From NCBI GenBank assembly GCA_029207755.1, contig JARCOQ010000002.1, positions 3,038,001 through 3,102,000 on the forward strand: a DNA stretch of 64,000 bases, given 5' to 3'. The position numbers and the translations under genes are program-made. Position 1 is the first letter of the stretch, and each line of letters begins with the position of its first letter. The stretch is from Chamaea fasciata (taxonomy: Eukaryota > Chordata > Aves > Passeriformes > Sylviidae). The notes below the pieces were generated by a model, which saw nothing but the letters and a program-made list of their open reading frames with translations, was not told the origin of the DNA and searched no databases. Positions 25,304-39,500 of the stretch are shown here, one piece after another.

Positions 25304-28300
25304 CTTTAGCTTGTGGCTACCTGCTAAGAAATGTTACTTATGCTTTAAGCTCTATGAAAGTAATGTCAAATGTCAGTATGTATGACTGTTTCCTAACTTC
25401 CTGAAATATTTTCATCTATTTAAAAAAGAAGGCGTTCTAGTTTATTTTACCAGAGATACTTCTAAAATGTGGTCTCAATGGCAGCTGAAAAGAAAGGAGC
25501 CTTTTTAACTTGGTTAAAATAGATTTTTATAATTTGTAGTAAATTGGGCCCTGACATTATTTCTTGGTTAATTGCTGTCTGATCAGCATCATCCTTCTTT
25601 CCTTGTTCCAGCAACATTGTTGAAACAGCAGGAAGGATTATTCCTTGCTAATGTGATATGTCCAAACCAGTTTTTTACTTTGGTTACATCAAAATCTTGA
25701 TCTCCCTTCCATCAGGACCCATCTTAGTTTCCTGCAAGATCTGAGGAGTGGGGATCAATTCCCAGCACAACTCTTCCTCTGGATATTCCAATCCCTTTAA
25801 GGGAGATGCTGAAAATACTCTGGTTTATATCAATCTGCAAATGAAGCAATGACACTGAGGATGAGAAATAGTTGTAAAAGGGAAAGGCCAGGATGAGAAT
25901 CTCCTTATTTGGTTCAGTTTACAACTAAAGTCTCCCACACCTGGTTTTTCCTGCAGGAAAAGCGTAACTTCTCTAACCACAGACTGACTGAAATCTCTGA
26001 GCAATGGAAAATTTGCCAAAACAGTCACATAAATGAGGCTTCTCAGCAATTACCTTCAGCTTCTAATATTAATTTAATATCCTAATATTAAACTTGTCTA
26101 TATTTGGATGTTGATGAAGTCTTTGGTCCCTTTAAAAAAAAAATCCTTTTGATATAGGTAAAACCTTTAAAGAAAATTTTAAACCTTAGAATAAAATTAA
26201 AGTCAACCCATTGCTTCTGGTAGATCTCAGACCATGGCTTCAGAGAATTACAGAGGCCAATGGTCTTTTTATCCAGGTGCTAAAGGAGATAAATTCATGC
26301 ATTTGCCCATCCAGTGCTTCCCATCCTGAACCCTTTTGCTCAGGATGTTGCTGTGTCCTCTCCAACACCTGCCACATTTCACCCCAAAGCTGTCCCAGCA
26401 TTGTGAGGAATAACTAAGAGAGGTCAGGGTTTGCCAAGTGCTGCTAAACACAACCCTTCTCTCTGTGTGAAACAAACAGAATGAAATTCGGGCACCACTC
26501 TGAGGGAACTGACAGGAAATTTTGATTTTGACCGCAGGATATCATTAAAAATATCTTCCCTGCTGTGCCATATGAGGCTTAATTAAATATTTGTTCAAAC
26601 AGCCTGAGTTTCCCCAAATGAAAGGATGTAGTATGAATACATTAGTATAATTTAGATACCTGAGCCTCTGAAATCTTCCAGTTATCAGGAGAAAAAAAGA
26701 ATCAGCCTTGTAAGGCACTTTTGGGGGGGTCTGTCCTGAGGTCACAGGTGTCACTAGGACATGCCTGGATTACACAGGAATTGCCATAAATTTGTGGTCC
26801 CTTCTGCTGTCCCTTAATTCTCTACTTGGGGTATGCCCAAGCTAACATTTGGACAACTTCAGAATTCTGAAATTGGAAATCTGTGTCATGGAGCCATCTC
26901 CCATCGCAGGGAGGAGGAATTCTCTTCTCTTAATGTCCTTGTGCTCCACACGATTTTCCAGAAGGGTTTTTTTGTGTGTGTGTGATCCTGCACTGTCACT
27001 AACAAAGGAGTTTCTCCAGATACTCTGGGGTACCCTTGAGTGCCATATAGGGTAGGAGAAAAGTCGTGGATTTATGTCACCTCTCACTCGAAAAGGGCAA
27101 AGACAGAAAGCGCTGAAAGAAGAAAAGGGTAGCCTACACATGCCTTAAAATATATATGTGAGTTCACACACTTCTAAAAAATAAAAGTGGACCAGAAGGA
27201 GGCAGGAATTTTGTATGCATTTTAATTTTTGAAGAGAAAAATGCTGTCCTGCTATTCTGAATTTTAAGGAGCTCAGTGTCTTTGAGGCTCCTGGTTGGTG
27301 ATTCAACACCTTAATTTGCATAAGAGTGTGATTTTTCACAATTATTTTATTTGAAAACGTGTCGTAGCAAAACAAGTTACCATCGCCATTGAAACAATGT
27401 GCCCTTTTGGTTGGGTTTTTTTTTTTTCCCCTAAAATATCTTATTCACCCTTTTAATGCAAGGAATGAGATGATGATGAAGCGAAATGGAGACTTTCTTG
27501 ATCCCAAAGCATATTTGCTTAGGACAGGGCAAAAGAATAAAAAGAGAAGAAGAGAAAAACTCAGGCTAATGTTCAACAACAATGCTGATGTTGCTACCAA
27601 AATGTGGTCGGTGACTCTTTGAATATTTATCTTAGATTGAGGAGGATGCTAAATTCTCCCAGCTTGAAAATAACCTGTGAGTGTCGTGTGCCTGAGGCTC
27701 CCTTTAGTTCCAGAGGCACTGCTTACAGTGTTTGCTGTGTGCACTCTCCAAAATCTATCTGATCTTTATCTCTGATGTACACAGCAAAACTTCCACTGCC
27801 AGCTGGCAAAAAACGAGTGCAATGTCATTGAGGGGTCACATTCAGAGTTACGATATAGTTGTGGACTTCTGTGGCTTTATCAAAGGACAAAGGGGTTTGT
27901 ACAGAACTTTCAACACCAGAACAGCTGAGAGCAAATGAATTTTCTGCCTTTGTGACATCTGCCTGGGCCGTTGCTGATGTCATAATTCTACCAGTCAGTA
28001 AAATATTCATAATTTTAGAGATCAAACAGGGAGTAGAGCAGAGCAGTCCCACTTTTGGGGACTCAGATTGGACCTTGGATACACAGAAGCTGAGGGGAAA
28101 TGCACAGAGGCTCTTCCAGGCCTGGAGCTCGTGCCCTGCCCAGGTCTGAACCCATCAGCAGGGACACTGAATGTGCCCAGGAAAGGCATACAAATGCCAG
28201 TTTTACAAAGGAAAGAGGAGACAAAAGAAACTTGGTTCAAAACCAACATCTGACCAAATGGGAACAAGCTGACTGTTTCATTTTGGAGAAAATTCTGTGG

Positions 28301-29118
28301 CTGTTGCCTCAGCTGCAGGAGGGAGCCGAGTGCCTCAAAACACTCAAAACAGAGGAGAGCAGCTTACAGAATGTACAGAAGAAAGGGGGCAAATGGGATT
28401 GAATTGCTGCTCTGGATAGAGCCAAACGTTTCTGTAGTTACTGCAGCAGGGAGGCCAGGGAGCGGGCACACTGCTCTGCCCTGCTGCTGCTTCTGTTTCA
28501 TCTCTTTTTCCAGGAAGGAAGGATCGCTGTTAGGAGGAGCTGTATCAGTAGCTGATGTAGCTGACACCTAAAATGTGTTTCCTTCTGTTTTCTTTTTTTT
28601 TCAGTTCTGATTGAACGCGAGCTGGGTTAGAGGCAGTGCTGGGAAAGGCCTTGAGAAAAGGAGAGGGGGAAACTTTGGAGGCAGAGTTTCTTGCTGGGAA
28701 GTGACCTGCAGGCTTTGGGGAAGTTGTTCTGTTGCAGATGGCCTTTTCCATCCGAAAGCACCTGCTGTGGAGGCAAGGGCCTGCAGACATTCTGTAGCTT
28801 CCAACTCGTGCCTGAAACCAGCTAATCTCTTTCCATGGTTTCCCAGAGCGTGGAAATTTACATTCAGTAAGTTTAGGAAGGCACTGATTTAATGAGAGGG
28901 AGAATCTTAGGTTGTAATTTTATTTTATTTTTTTTTTCTCGTGGTTTTAGTGCAAGTTGTTTTCTTCCCCTGGCAGCGTATTCTGGTCTCTAGGAAATAG
29001 AATGCCCTCTATCAACTGAGTTAACTTGTGGTCTGTCCTGTTGAATATGTTAAAAAAAAATATCTTTGATCAGAACAAAAAAAAAAATCCTGCCTAAAAA
29101 GTTGTTTTTCAGCCTGCT

Positions 29119-29175
29119 GTTTTGTGGGGTGTTTTTTTTGTTTTGTTTTGGTTTGGTTTGGTTTGGTTTTTTGTT
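29119..29175. repeat. T/G low-complexity tract with (GGTTT)n
   Basis: T/G-only sequence with a regular GGTTT part near 29149-29170. Same class as the tract at 11520-11648. Confidence 0.9.
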
Positions 29176-32100
29176 AAGTGAGCCTGATTTAAAACAGGCT
29201 GTAACAGAGCCTGTTGTAACAGAGAAACTCAGGCGGTGAAAAAGTGCTGAATAGAGACAGCAATGAGGAGCCAGGACAAATTAGCCCTAATTAAACCTAA
29301 TTAAGGCTTAAAACTAGTCTTTTTACAATAGCTCCTATGTCATGGAACATCAATCTCAAAGGTCCCGTTTTCGAACAGCTGAAATTGTTCTAGTGTAACA
29401 ATGGGGGTGAGTATAGGCAATTACATTGCTCCATAAAGATGAAAAATTGTCTTTTGGAGAGGTAATTCAGATATCCTTGAGTGACAAGTGCCATCAAAGA
29501 GCTTTTTTCACTCCAGCATGGGATCCAGTAACCCAAGGTGATGGAAGTGGCCTGGTGCATGGCAAACAGGCCCCTGGCAGTTGTTGTAATTTTGACCATG
29601 AACTGACTGAAGATGTTTTAGCCCTGGTGTCCTGCATGTCCAGCATCCTCCATGAACATTAAAATCAGCCAGAGAATGACAGTGATTTCACTTTTTTACA
29701 GCTCACTGGACCTCACACCAACAGCCTTCTCTCAGCACGTTCAAAATTCTCCCCAGGTCTCTAATGAGACAAAGAAAGTGAGCAGAGTGGCATCTTTTTC
29801 CCCATGCTTGCATAATTCACTCTTATTCATTGTGCTGTTTGAGCATTCACATCCCTTTCCTTCTTTCCATTTTGAGTTTATTCAGTTCAGACTTTTATTT
29901 AATCAGGTACACTAATCCTTGGAGGTTTTCCTTTTTACATCAAGGTAGTCTCACACCGAAACCAATTTTCATTGAATTTTGTATTTGTTGAATGTTAAAA
30001 GTAAAGATTACTAAGATCTTAATAGAATTACTTTTAGCTAAAAATTCAGTTATCACTTTTGCCATTATAGCTGAGGCATGGATGTGTAACCAGCAGTTTA
30101 CTGGATTCCTGTACATTTGTATTTCACAACAGGGTAAAACCACAAAAGTTCATGTATTTTGTTATCCCCAATAAATATCAGACAGATAAATTTAAATGTT
30201 TACATGCAGGCCATTAGTCCCAAAAATGATAAATGCCCAGAGGTACTGGCAACCAAATGCCAAAGTTATAAAGGACATTGTTGGTATGAAAGCGTGTTTG
30301 GAAGAACAGATTAAATTGTTTCCTCATGTATATAATTGGAAAAAGAGACTGCATCTATTATTACTTCCAAATAACGTCTTTATCTTCATATTTGCTGGAT
30401 GATCTGCTAGTTTTGCTGCCTAGGAAGACAGAACATTAAAAGCAGGTCTGTTATCAATGAGAGCAGTTATTTCTGAGTGTACATTTTCTGCAGGCCAATT
30501 CCAGGACATGGGGTGTACAAAACCACACCTGTGTACTGGAATTTACCTGGCTGAAGAGAAATACAGGAGAACAGAGAGCACCTAAACTAAAATGTGTGTG
30601 ACTGAGGTTCACATCCCTTTCAGCTGCTTTTCTTTATTTCAGCCTCTGTTTCTTCCCCCCCCCAACCCCGAGCTTTAGATTTATGAGCCATTGTAAGCTT
30701 TTCTGACTGCTTCTGAAGAGGATTCATGGCTGCTCGTGCTCGCAGCATCCAACAAATCACTCATTTCACAACGTTCATTCCTTTCATTAGGTGGTATTCT
30801 TCATTTTTTTCTGTACCCCTCATTTCATTACAGTAATTTGAAGGGTTTTGCATACCAATCTCAAGAGAAAAATGTTTTATTTGTTGTTGGCTTGAAATGT
30901 GGATTTCATCAGCTCTGGTCCTTGTTTTCTTTTTTGTCACCACGGCATGAAAAATAGTGAAAGGCAACTACACATTAAACTGAAGGCTAATTTACAGGTT
31001 CTATTTTTTGGAACAGTTGATTTTTTACCTTGAAGAAGAAGCACGGACTAACTGACCTGATGATTTCCCTTGTGGCTCTGTTTTCTCTGCTTCTGTGATC
31101 GAATGAAGATTCGTGGGGGAAAATGCATTTTTGATACTTTTGAATCAGACGTTTTGCATTCAGAATTTTTTTCTTTTTTAAATTGATATTCTTTGCAGTT
31201 TAGCCAAATGACATCTTTGAATGTGAAGATCTTTGAATGTAAGCTCTGGATGCGAGGCATTGGGGTTTCCATAGTGCCAGATGACAAATAGATGCATTTA
31301 AAATACTACTTAGGTATAGAAAATCGTGCTTTTCTTTGAGAAGACAGGGCTGATATTTGTTTTGTCCCTTGGGCTCCTCTCTGTCTAGATTTGGGAAGAC
31401 CGCAGCCTTTCCTGTGTCTCTGTATACGGGGAGATGGGCGGTCCCCAAAGAGATACACATCCTGTAATACTCCTCATTATTTAATCCTCCTCCTGCTCTC
31501 TAAGTTGAAAACCAGATAACATTAACTTGCATTTTTATTTGAAGCAGACACACAAAATTTTTTTCTCTTCAGTCTCTTGGGTGTGACTCAATTGCTCATC
31601 TTGGTTATTCCTTCTCTGGGACAATGACATCTCCACCAGTGGGTGAAAGACCAGTCTAGAGGAGTTTCTCATACCCACCCAATGGCCTGGGGAGAGGACG
31701 CAGGAAATTAATCATCTCTCTCCCCTGACAGCTCCATTTCCCCCAGTCAACAGAAATAACTGTTACACCCCTGTTTTCTTTCAACCACCCGTGGTAAAAC
31801 TTTGATCAGGCGTTTGTTGTGTCTCTGTTTGTGACCGGATTTTTGACTTGCAGCTGCAATCCTTGTGGTTGTTAGTTTGGGAGTGTGGCAGAACATGAGA
31901 GGTCATCCATCTCGGCCCCCCACAGCACCAGATTGTTTTCTGTCGTGTACCCTTTGGACACAGGGGCTTTGTGGAACTCTTTTTGAAAAGAGTTCCTTGA
32001 GGGGGTCTTCAGAATTTCTACTGGCAGACATCTGTGTCTCACTGTGAGAAATTGCTCGATGCTGATTTTGTGGGGTTTTTCCTTCTTTTTATTTTTTTTT

Positions 32101-32534
32101 TAAATTGATCTTAATTCATTGCGACCCTTTGCTTTTTCAGTGCTTTACTGGTTAACAGGTGTCTTATGGCCTAGGTTGTTATAAGTCAGTTCTCTTTATT
32201 TTCAGTTTTCTCCTGAATTGCCTTTTCAAGCCCTTTTTAATTGGACAAACAATTATATTTGACTTCTTTTTCACCTACTTCAGTTCTCCTGTCCAGAAAG
32301 ACCTGGAATTCAAGACAGTGTCTTACACCAGAGTCTCTGGAACAGCACTACTGGGGTGCTCAGGGCCTGGCCAGAGAGTGCTCCCCAAGCATCTGAGTTC
32401 TGGCATCTGAGAAGCTCCTACTTCTATTTCATTTTATTAATGGCTGTCTAATTCCAAGATCATATTAATTTTGTTCTCTGCTACTGTCCTGGATCATATT
32501 TATTTTAGCGAATCAAGCTTACTAGTATTCAGTA
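29176..32534. other. Noncoding, no gene recognised
   Basis: Unique-looking. It includes two close TAATTA cores at 29288-29302, a C8-9 run near 30655-30664, a small 16-bp near-duplicate at 31213-31244 (ATCTTTGAATGT repeated) and the inverted repeat annotated separately. No exon or RNA gene is supported. Confidence 0.55.
31973..31996. repeat. Perfect 11-bp inverted repeat
   Basis: The arms GGAACTCTTTT and AAAAGAGTTCC are exact reverse complements separated only by TG. Such a short spacer favours DNA cruciform extrusion or templated mutation. No function is known. Confidence 0.95.
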
Positions 32535-32602
32535 GTTTTGGCTTTTTTTTTTGGTGTTGTTTTTTGGGTTTGGGTTTTTGTTGTTGTTGTTGTTTTGTTT
32601 TT
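32535..32602. repeat. T/G low-complexity tract with (TTG)n
   Basis: T/G-only apart from one C near the left end, with GGGTTTGGGTTTTTG followed by six TTG units. Confidence 0.92.
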
Positions 32603-35600
32603 CATTTAACATGCACCTTTTAATCAGCCATACCAGTATATTCTACAAGTACTAGCTTTTTCAGGATCCATACGATATATTTTTTATATATCTTGATACT
32701 TGTGGTCCCCTGTAAGGCAAAAACAATACAGAAAGGAAAGAACTACCTGTCTAAGATGTGAGACTGCTAATTTCATTCATATCCATGAGAAAAATGACCT
32801 TGTGAAGGTTGTGAAGGTTTTTATTCGGGGCTGGGTGATGGTTTGACACTAAATGAGCCAGTAAGGAATTTTTCTTTCAGTGACTCTCTCAAAGCCCCAT
32901 TAATTCTACTTTTAGAGACAGAAATGTTCTAAATCTTCCAGGCCATATGTTTAGCTTACGACCTCATTTGTTATCAGGCACAACAGGTCTATTTAATATT
33001 CTTTTAATGTGTGGTACATATGTGAAAACTGCTATCGCTGGAGAGGTGAGATGGTGTAACATGCCAACAGAGCTTCATTTCATTTTTATAGGAATTCTCT
33101 AAGTACTCTGCAGTGACCAGTGCACGAGGAAGTTTGGACTTAAAATCATGCATTGATGAAAAACAATGAAAAGCTTTTCCTCCACATGCAGATCTACCAG
33201 GAGGAAATTTATTTTGTTTGGCGGACACGGTTGTATTATATTGCCATTAAGAAGAAGCTGCTGAATCAGACATTTCTGACATTTTTGCAACTTGATTAAG
33301 CTTATGCCATAATTAAAGAAATCTGCCACTTTTTTTTGCAGATATGACACTAATGTTTCTGAGACATGTGTCCCCAATCTGTTACTGAATCGCATTCTTG
33401 CACAAATGTAACTCCCAGGTGTGTTGCTACACTGGTGCTTTTAATTGCATTTTATTTACTGTGCTCCAGAATTATCACTTTGCTCTCATCAACACTTATG
33501 GTTAATTGAATACACGAAAACTAAATTCATTAAGATCAAAGCACTAAGTGTGGTGCTTGTTCCATGCCTTCATTTCTATTGCACTTAAAACCTTTAGGTT
33601 GAACATGTGTTGACGTGAGTTCTGAGTGTATCTTTTGGAGCAAGCTCTGTTTCTCTTTTGCCTTGAAAGCTGTTTCGCTTCTGTCAAGACCAGGTCATGA
33701 GATCTCCGTGCCTGACATGCAGAAAATGAAGACAATGGTATTTACAACTAGAGTGTGAAGTTCATAGCAGGTGACATGGAGGGGAGCTGTGCAAAAGGAT
33801 CCTGTCCCTTTGCTTGTGTTTGAAGGGTGAGATATTTAGCGTGCCAGCTGTGAGGGGTCACCGTGAAACCAGTGATGCTACTTAAGGTAGAAAGCACCAG
33901 AACAAGCAGAAAATGATGCAAAAATTTGCTAGCTGAAGCACTGATAAAGGTAAGATGGGGTACACCAAAAATGAACGTTCATGTGCCAGTGTTGTAACAC
34001 TAAATATTTCAAATTCCTCTGCTTTGTCCTCCTGCCTAGAATGTTGGCTCTTGAGTGGAGCTAAATTAAACTCAGTTACATACAAGAGGTTCCAACTCCC
34101 CAGTAATTTGTGAGATGCTTGATTGCAGTTGTCCTTGGTGAACTAGTGGTTACTTAAAGATGCTGGATTTCTCTGCTGATTCCAGTCTAGGTGTTTGACA
34201 GTCAGCAGTTTGGGGGTTATGCACAGCAATTGGGTGCTTGAGAGTCTGAGGCCATTTATGCTTTTGGATGTCCTGGAAAATAATTTAGTGAATGACAGGT
34301 CTGGAGCGATGGCAATGTGTGTGAGCAGTCAGCTGGGAAAAAAAAGAGAGCCTGGTTACAGGGATTATAAATGAGAACAACTGTTTGACTTGAGGAGAAC
34401 AAAACGAGCTAAAAATACAGCCCAGGAATAAATGGTCACAAATAAAGGCAGCCAGCCTGGACTCGATAATAGTTTCGTCTTTGGTAAACACTCTTAAGCT
34501 CCTGCTCCCAAAGGAGAGAAAATAATACAAGAAGTGAAATCTAAAGCAAAAGAGTCACTCATCCATCCTGGATGGATCTCAGGGGCTGTAGCTGCCTGAG
34601 AATGGGAGAAGAAAAAAGGAGCCACAGGGGAGGTTTGGTATCTCGGCTGCCAAGGGTAAAACAGGACTCTCAGCTCCCTGGGTACAACAGATGAGATTTC
34701 CGCTGCACACAGAGAAAATGAACCTAACAAAGACATGGGCTTGGAGATAAGAGGGAGAGCTGCCAGGATGAAAGAAGGGAGCTGTTTGGCCGTGGTACAG
34801 ATTTTCTTTGGATTGCCACTGAAAAGCATCCCCTGCCTGGCATGGAAGTCCTTCCTGTGAGGTCATTCCCACGCCTTTAGCTGGGAGGCCTGGAGGGTTG
34901 AATGCTATCCACACCTCCCAGCTGTGCTGCAGAGGGACCAGTGCCATGTCCTGTGTGTAAGGCTGCCCAGTGCCCAGTTTGGATTTAAGGGAAAGTGCTT
35001 TGTCTTTGGCTGGTACTGAACAAGGTTTCACAGGCCTCGGACAAATTGAACATTATTTGGAGCCGTGCATTCCTCTGCTGGCTGCTGTTCCTCATGCCTG
35101 TTTCTCTCGTGTTTATTGAAGCCCTTCTTATAAACTTCTTCCCAGTGGTCAGAATTTGAACTTTCCTGCTTGTGGTTTGTTACTGGATCACACTGGAGCT
35201 CTTGAATACCTTTAGTTGTGTTTTACAAAAGCTGCCGTTCAGCCACAAGAGCTGTAAATGATGAAGTCTCTCACAGCGAGCTTCTTGGAAAATATTTTAA
35301 TCCAGTTTCATTGGATTAGCAGTATGTGTACAAAGCAGCAGCTGGTGTCCTGGCTTTAATGGAGTATTTATTTCCTGTTGCTCAGGTTCGCAGGGACTTT
35401 TCTGAGGTTCCGTTCAAGCTGATTTATCTTTTAATCCTGAGCTTTGTAGTCACACTTCCATACAGGATATCCTCCTCAGCTGGGTATCACTGGAAAGGAG
35501 AAGCAAGCAGGAGAAGAGAGAAGCAGGGACATTTATTAAATTCTGATGGCCCAAATTCAACCTTCCTCAAGTTATCTCATTTCCTTAAAAGCAGTACTGC

Positions 35601-36458
35601 TTGTAGTGAATTAGAAACTCATTAACACATCAGTCACGCTAAAAACCAAACCCAAACAGCTCAGGAATAGATTATTCTTTGGGGCATTTCCCCACAAGTA
35701 AAGAAACTCCCATAACTCATCCTGGTGACAGGCATTGTTGACCTTGTTTAGCAATTATAAACCGATATCACCCAAGCACTTTGCCAAAGAACTTACCAAA
35801 TAGCCTGCAGTAACATCTCTCTGGGTTTAAATATGTGGGTAAAGACAAAAAAAAAAAAAATTGTGTAAATGCCACAAAAGCCCGACAGCAAAACCAATAT
35901 AAAGCCTTTGAATAATTGCTTCTGTGCTAGGTCTTTGTTCCCTTAAAAAGTGTTGAGCACATGTGCCCAAACACCCACAATCTTATCCAGGAGGATGATA
36001 GGAGCACAAAAGCTGAACACAACCCAAGCCCCTACAGGAGCGCAGAGCGGGGTAGGATCATTAAAACAGCCTGAGCCATTTGTGCTGCCTCCTTTCATGA
36101 GGAACAAAGGCAGCTCATTCACTTGGGCTGCTGGTGCACACCAGCAGAGAGAGAGGGTAACAGCATAATCTGTCAGGGTGTTGGTTTGGCAGGCAGGGGG
36201 TTGTGTTTCCACCTGGAGCCTGCCAAGTCCTGGCTGAGTCCAGATTTCAGACTTCAGCCTCTCCCACTGGCAGCAAAGTGAAGGATCCTGCGAAGGGATG
36301 TTTGCAAAGGGCCAAATGCTGTGCCAAGAGCCTCTCTTACACGTCCATCGTTATAGCTCCTGGGTGTTATGGGACAAATATTCTATGGGAAATGTTGAAA
36401 GGGATAGAGACTCTTCTATAAATAACAGCTTGGGTTTTAAAACTGCTTCTCTCTCCAT
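32603..36458. other. Noncoding, no gene recognised
   Basis: Unique-looking. Minus-strand frames of 111 and 150 residues at 34494-35031 overlap in different phases and have no recognised domain. An A14 run lies near 35849-35862. No repeat element or RNA gene is seen. Confidence 0.55.
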
Positions 36459-36550
36459 TAAAAAAAAAAAAAATCCACAAAAAACCGAAAAGCAAAACAA
36501 ACCAAACAAGAAAGCAAAACGGAGCAAACAACAACAACCCCAAAAAACCC
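36459..36550. repeat. A/C low-complexity tract
   Basis: A13 followed by A-rich sequence with C singles and doublets and a few G. Counterpart of the T/G tracts in the opposite orientation. The frames over it (Lys/Asn/Gln-rich or Phe/Leu/Trp-rich) are artefacts. Confidence 0.9.
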
Positions 36551-39500
36551 TGGGAAACTTCCTGAAGAGATATAGTTGCCTGAGGCAAAAATTCAGGAGG
36601 TGTTGCTTGCTTGGACCAGAGGATGAGTGAGGGAAGGGAGATGATTTCACCTCTGTTTGAGCAGGTGATCTGGATGTGGATGAAATTTTAAAGCCTATGT
36701 TGCTGTAATTCCCTGATAAGTTGCTCTAGGATGCTGGTTGGATGCTGGTTTTGGTGGTTGATATTTGGGCATTGACTACAACCTGTTGTGCCATCTTGTG
36801 TCTTTAGGAGACCCAGAGCCATGAGACAGTGCAGCCAGAGGAGACTTTGCTTTAACAGAATTACCCTGAATTTGCTTTGGGATTTTCTGTCCTGACAGTT
36901 TTGACTTCTCTAAAGTAGATCCAATGCAGCACCTCGTTATTTTGAGACCAGACAAATGAGCTTGAGTATTCATATTGTATTAATATGACACCTAATATAA
37001 AGCTATTTCATATTGGTTCTGTTATTCCTGCCACAACAAATGGTTGCTGAAACACCACCGTAAAAATTTAATTTCAGTGAGTAGTCCCTTGTTTGCTTTC
37101 TCTGCCTCAATGGCTGTGAAAAGCTGGAATCAATCCATCATCCTTTTATAAAAACCTACCCCCAAAAAAATTCAAAAGCAAAGTTGTTACTGGATACAAA
37201 CATGTTCACACACTCCACCCCTTGACCTTGGTGTTACTTGATGTTAACTGCATTAACAGATCAACAATAATTAATTCCTCCTTCAGTCAAAGTTAAAAAC
37301 CTGTCTGGATTTTAAATACCAGTCACTCTCCTGAAGAAATCAGACACCTCATTCCAGACTGTCCAGGACAAAGGGCATTAAAACCTTCCTGTTTCATTTA
37401 TCTTGCTTTAATTACTTTGTTTATTTAGCATTCAGTCGGGCTTTTTGTTGCTCAGGAGAATTGGATCTGTGGCAACAGGGCAGGGAGTGCAGGTCGAGGT
37501 TTCAAGCACTGACTGGAGTTAAGTGGGAAAACTAAGAGTGAATATTAAGCTCATCTGGGATGTTAAAAGGAATTTGAGAGAGGACAGTTCTATTTCTGAT
37601 TTCAGGAGAGTGACCCAGGCACTGGATCGATGAGGAGCAGAGACGTGGAGGGATTTGAGAGCAAACAACGAAAAATTAACCATCTCAATACCGTATAAAA
37701 GTCTTTTCTTCAGTCTCCTGCGTGGAGAATGAAGGTGATGGGGCCTGTGTGGAAGTACTGTGAGGATACAGCTCGGTCCCCAGATAGAATGTTGGCTTCT
37801 GTCACAGGAGGAAGCAGTGCTGGAGTTAAACCTTCCCAGGGATGTCACCTCCTGTTTTCCTTCCAGACAGTCAGTGCCCATTGATCCACTTCTTCTGGCA
37901 CCCTGTTCTAATGATCCCTGGAGCAGGAGAAGAGCAGCCATATGGCTTGCAGTAACTCGAATTTCAACACAGAATTGAAAAAGCAATTATTTTCCTCCTC
38001 TTTTTCTTTTTTTTTTCTTTCCTTTTGTGCCTAGATAATGCTTGGAACCCGGTTTTATACAGTCTAAGAAAAACTATGGAAGCTACCAGGCAGCTTAAAA
38101 CTAATGAAAGAGCATCTTGAGAGAGGACAGCACAGGAGGTGTGCCTGGAGGACAGTCCCTTACAGCTGCCCCTGGAGAGGCCTCAGTGGGTAGGAAGCAG
38201 ATGGCTCAGCTCTGCCAACACCCCAAAGTCCCCTAAAACACCAGCTTATTGAGGCGGTGAGGTTCTGGCTAGCTAACTACATCTGAGATGCCCATGGGCA
38301 TGGCTCTCTTTCAGCCCTACGAGACAAAATAGAATTTTAATCCCTGAAAGAAAATTTTGGAGTGGAAGTATGTGAAAATGGGGACTGCAGGGTAGATGAA
38401 TGTTAGCTAATGGCAGCGGAATATTGGATTTGGGAATGTAGGAGGGCTTTTCTAGCTTTACAGACCCATTGTATTTGTAAAATTACTTTATTAAAAAAAT
38501 CAGTGGGTGTTATGCAGGGGCTCTGCTAAATATGAATAATTTAAACCAGTGAATAATTAAAACCTGTCTGGGAAGAGTTATATATGTAATTTACATTTCA
38601 GGTACGCACAGAAGGAAATGTGAACGCAGAACAATTTGGGATTGCACGTTAGGTTCGCACTGTTCAAATGAGCCCTGATCTGAACCTTGAGCACCGCACT
38701 GTGTGCCACCACGAGCAGCAAATCCCAAAGCCGTATGAAAATGTGCTTTACTCCTGGACTTTATGGACTTTCTCTTCAAAGATGACGAAGTGACTTTGAA
38801 ATGGGAACTGCAAGTACACTCCAGCTCCTGGGAAAACCACTCTGCCTTTCTTTTGATGTAAAGGTCATTGCAAATTGGGAAGTTTAATTCATGTCCTGCA
38901 TGTTTTGTGCCACCAGTCACGGGCCCTGGGTGATAAATAAGAAGCAAAGTGAATTTGTTCTTGAAGAGTATAAAATTGGCCAGCTGCTTCTCATGGGGAG
39001 GGTTTAACCACACCTTTGGTTGCAGCGAGCTTTTTATCTATTTTGCAGCAGATGTATTTGTAAGCTGCTCATTATTTAGTACAAAGAATGACAAATAACG
39101 TATTCAGGGAGGAATCAAAGGGATGACACAGGGAAAGAGATGCAAAGAGATCCTGGATGCAGGATTGCCGTTTCTGGGTTGATGGATTGCCTAAAAGAAT
39201 AGGCTGCTAAATTTGGGTGCAGTAACTCAAGCAATAAAAATAGTCTCGCCCAAATGAAGTGAATGAACTTGATTTGCTTCTACACCTCAAGCACAACAGT
39301 ACCTGGTTTTGCATTAAAAAGTCAGAAACAAATGAAATTCCTGTAAGAGATTCATGTTTTTAAGTCATCAAATGAAGGAGAAGGTGGAAGAGAGAGACAG
39401 TGACATGGTAAAGAGAATAATTTTCAGAAATTTCCGTTGCACACGAACAAAAGATTTGCTTTCAGAAGCTCCAGTCCTGCATACACTATTTTTTGGTAAG

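Larger units (their letters stand above)
23641..29118. other. Noncoding, no gene recognised
   Basis: Unique-looking, mostly AT-rich. The part 28020-28800 is richer in G and C and therefore full of short overlapping frames on both strands (up to 100 residues) that share no domain. Short A/C-rich stretches occur near 24395-24450 and T/A runs near 28919-28938 and 29051-29088. No gene is called. Confidence 0.55.

Noticed and set aside
34494..35031. Minus-strand frames of 111 and 150 residues
   Set aside because: They overlap each other in different phases. No domain, signal peptide or splice pattern supports either.
37519..37986. 155-residue minus-strand frame
   Set aside because: Starts within unique DNA with no promoter or splice support and no domain. 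A chance frame fits best.
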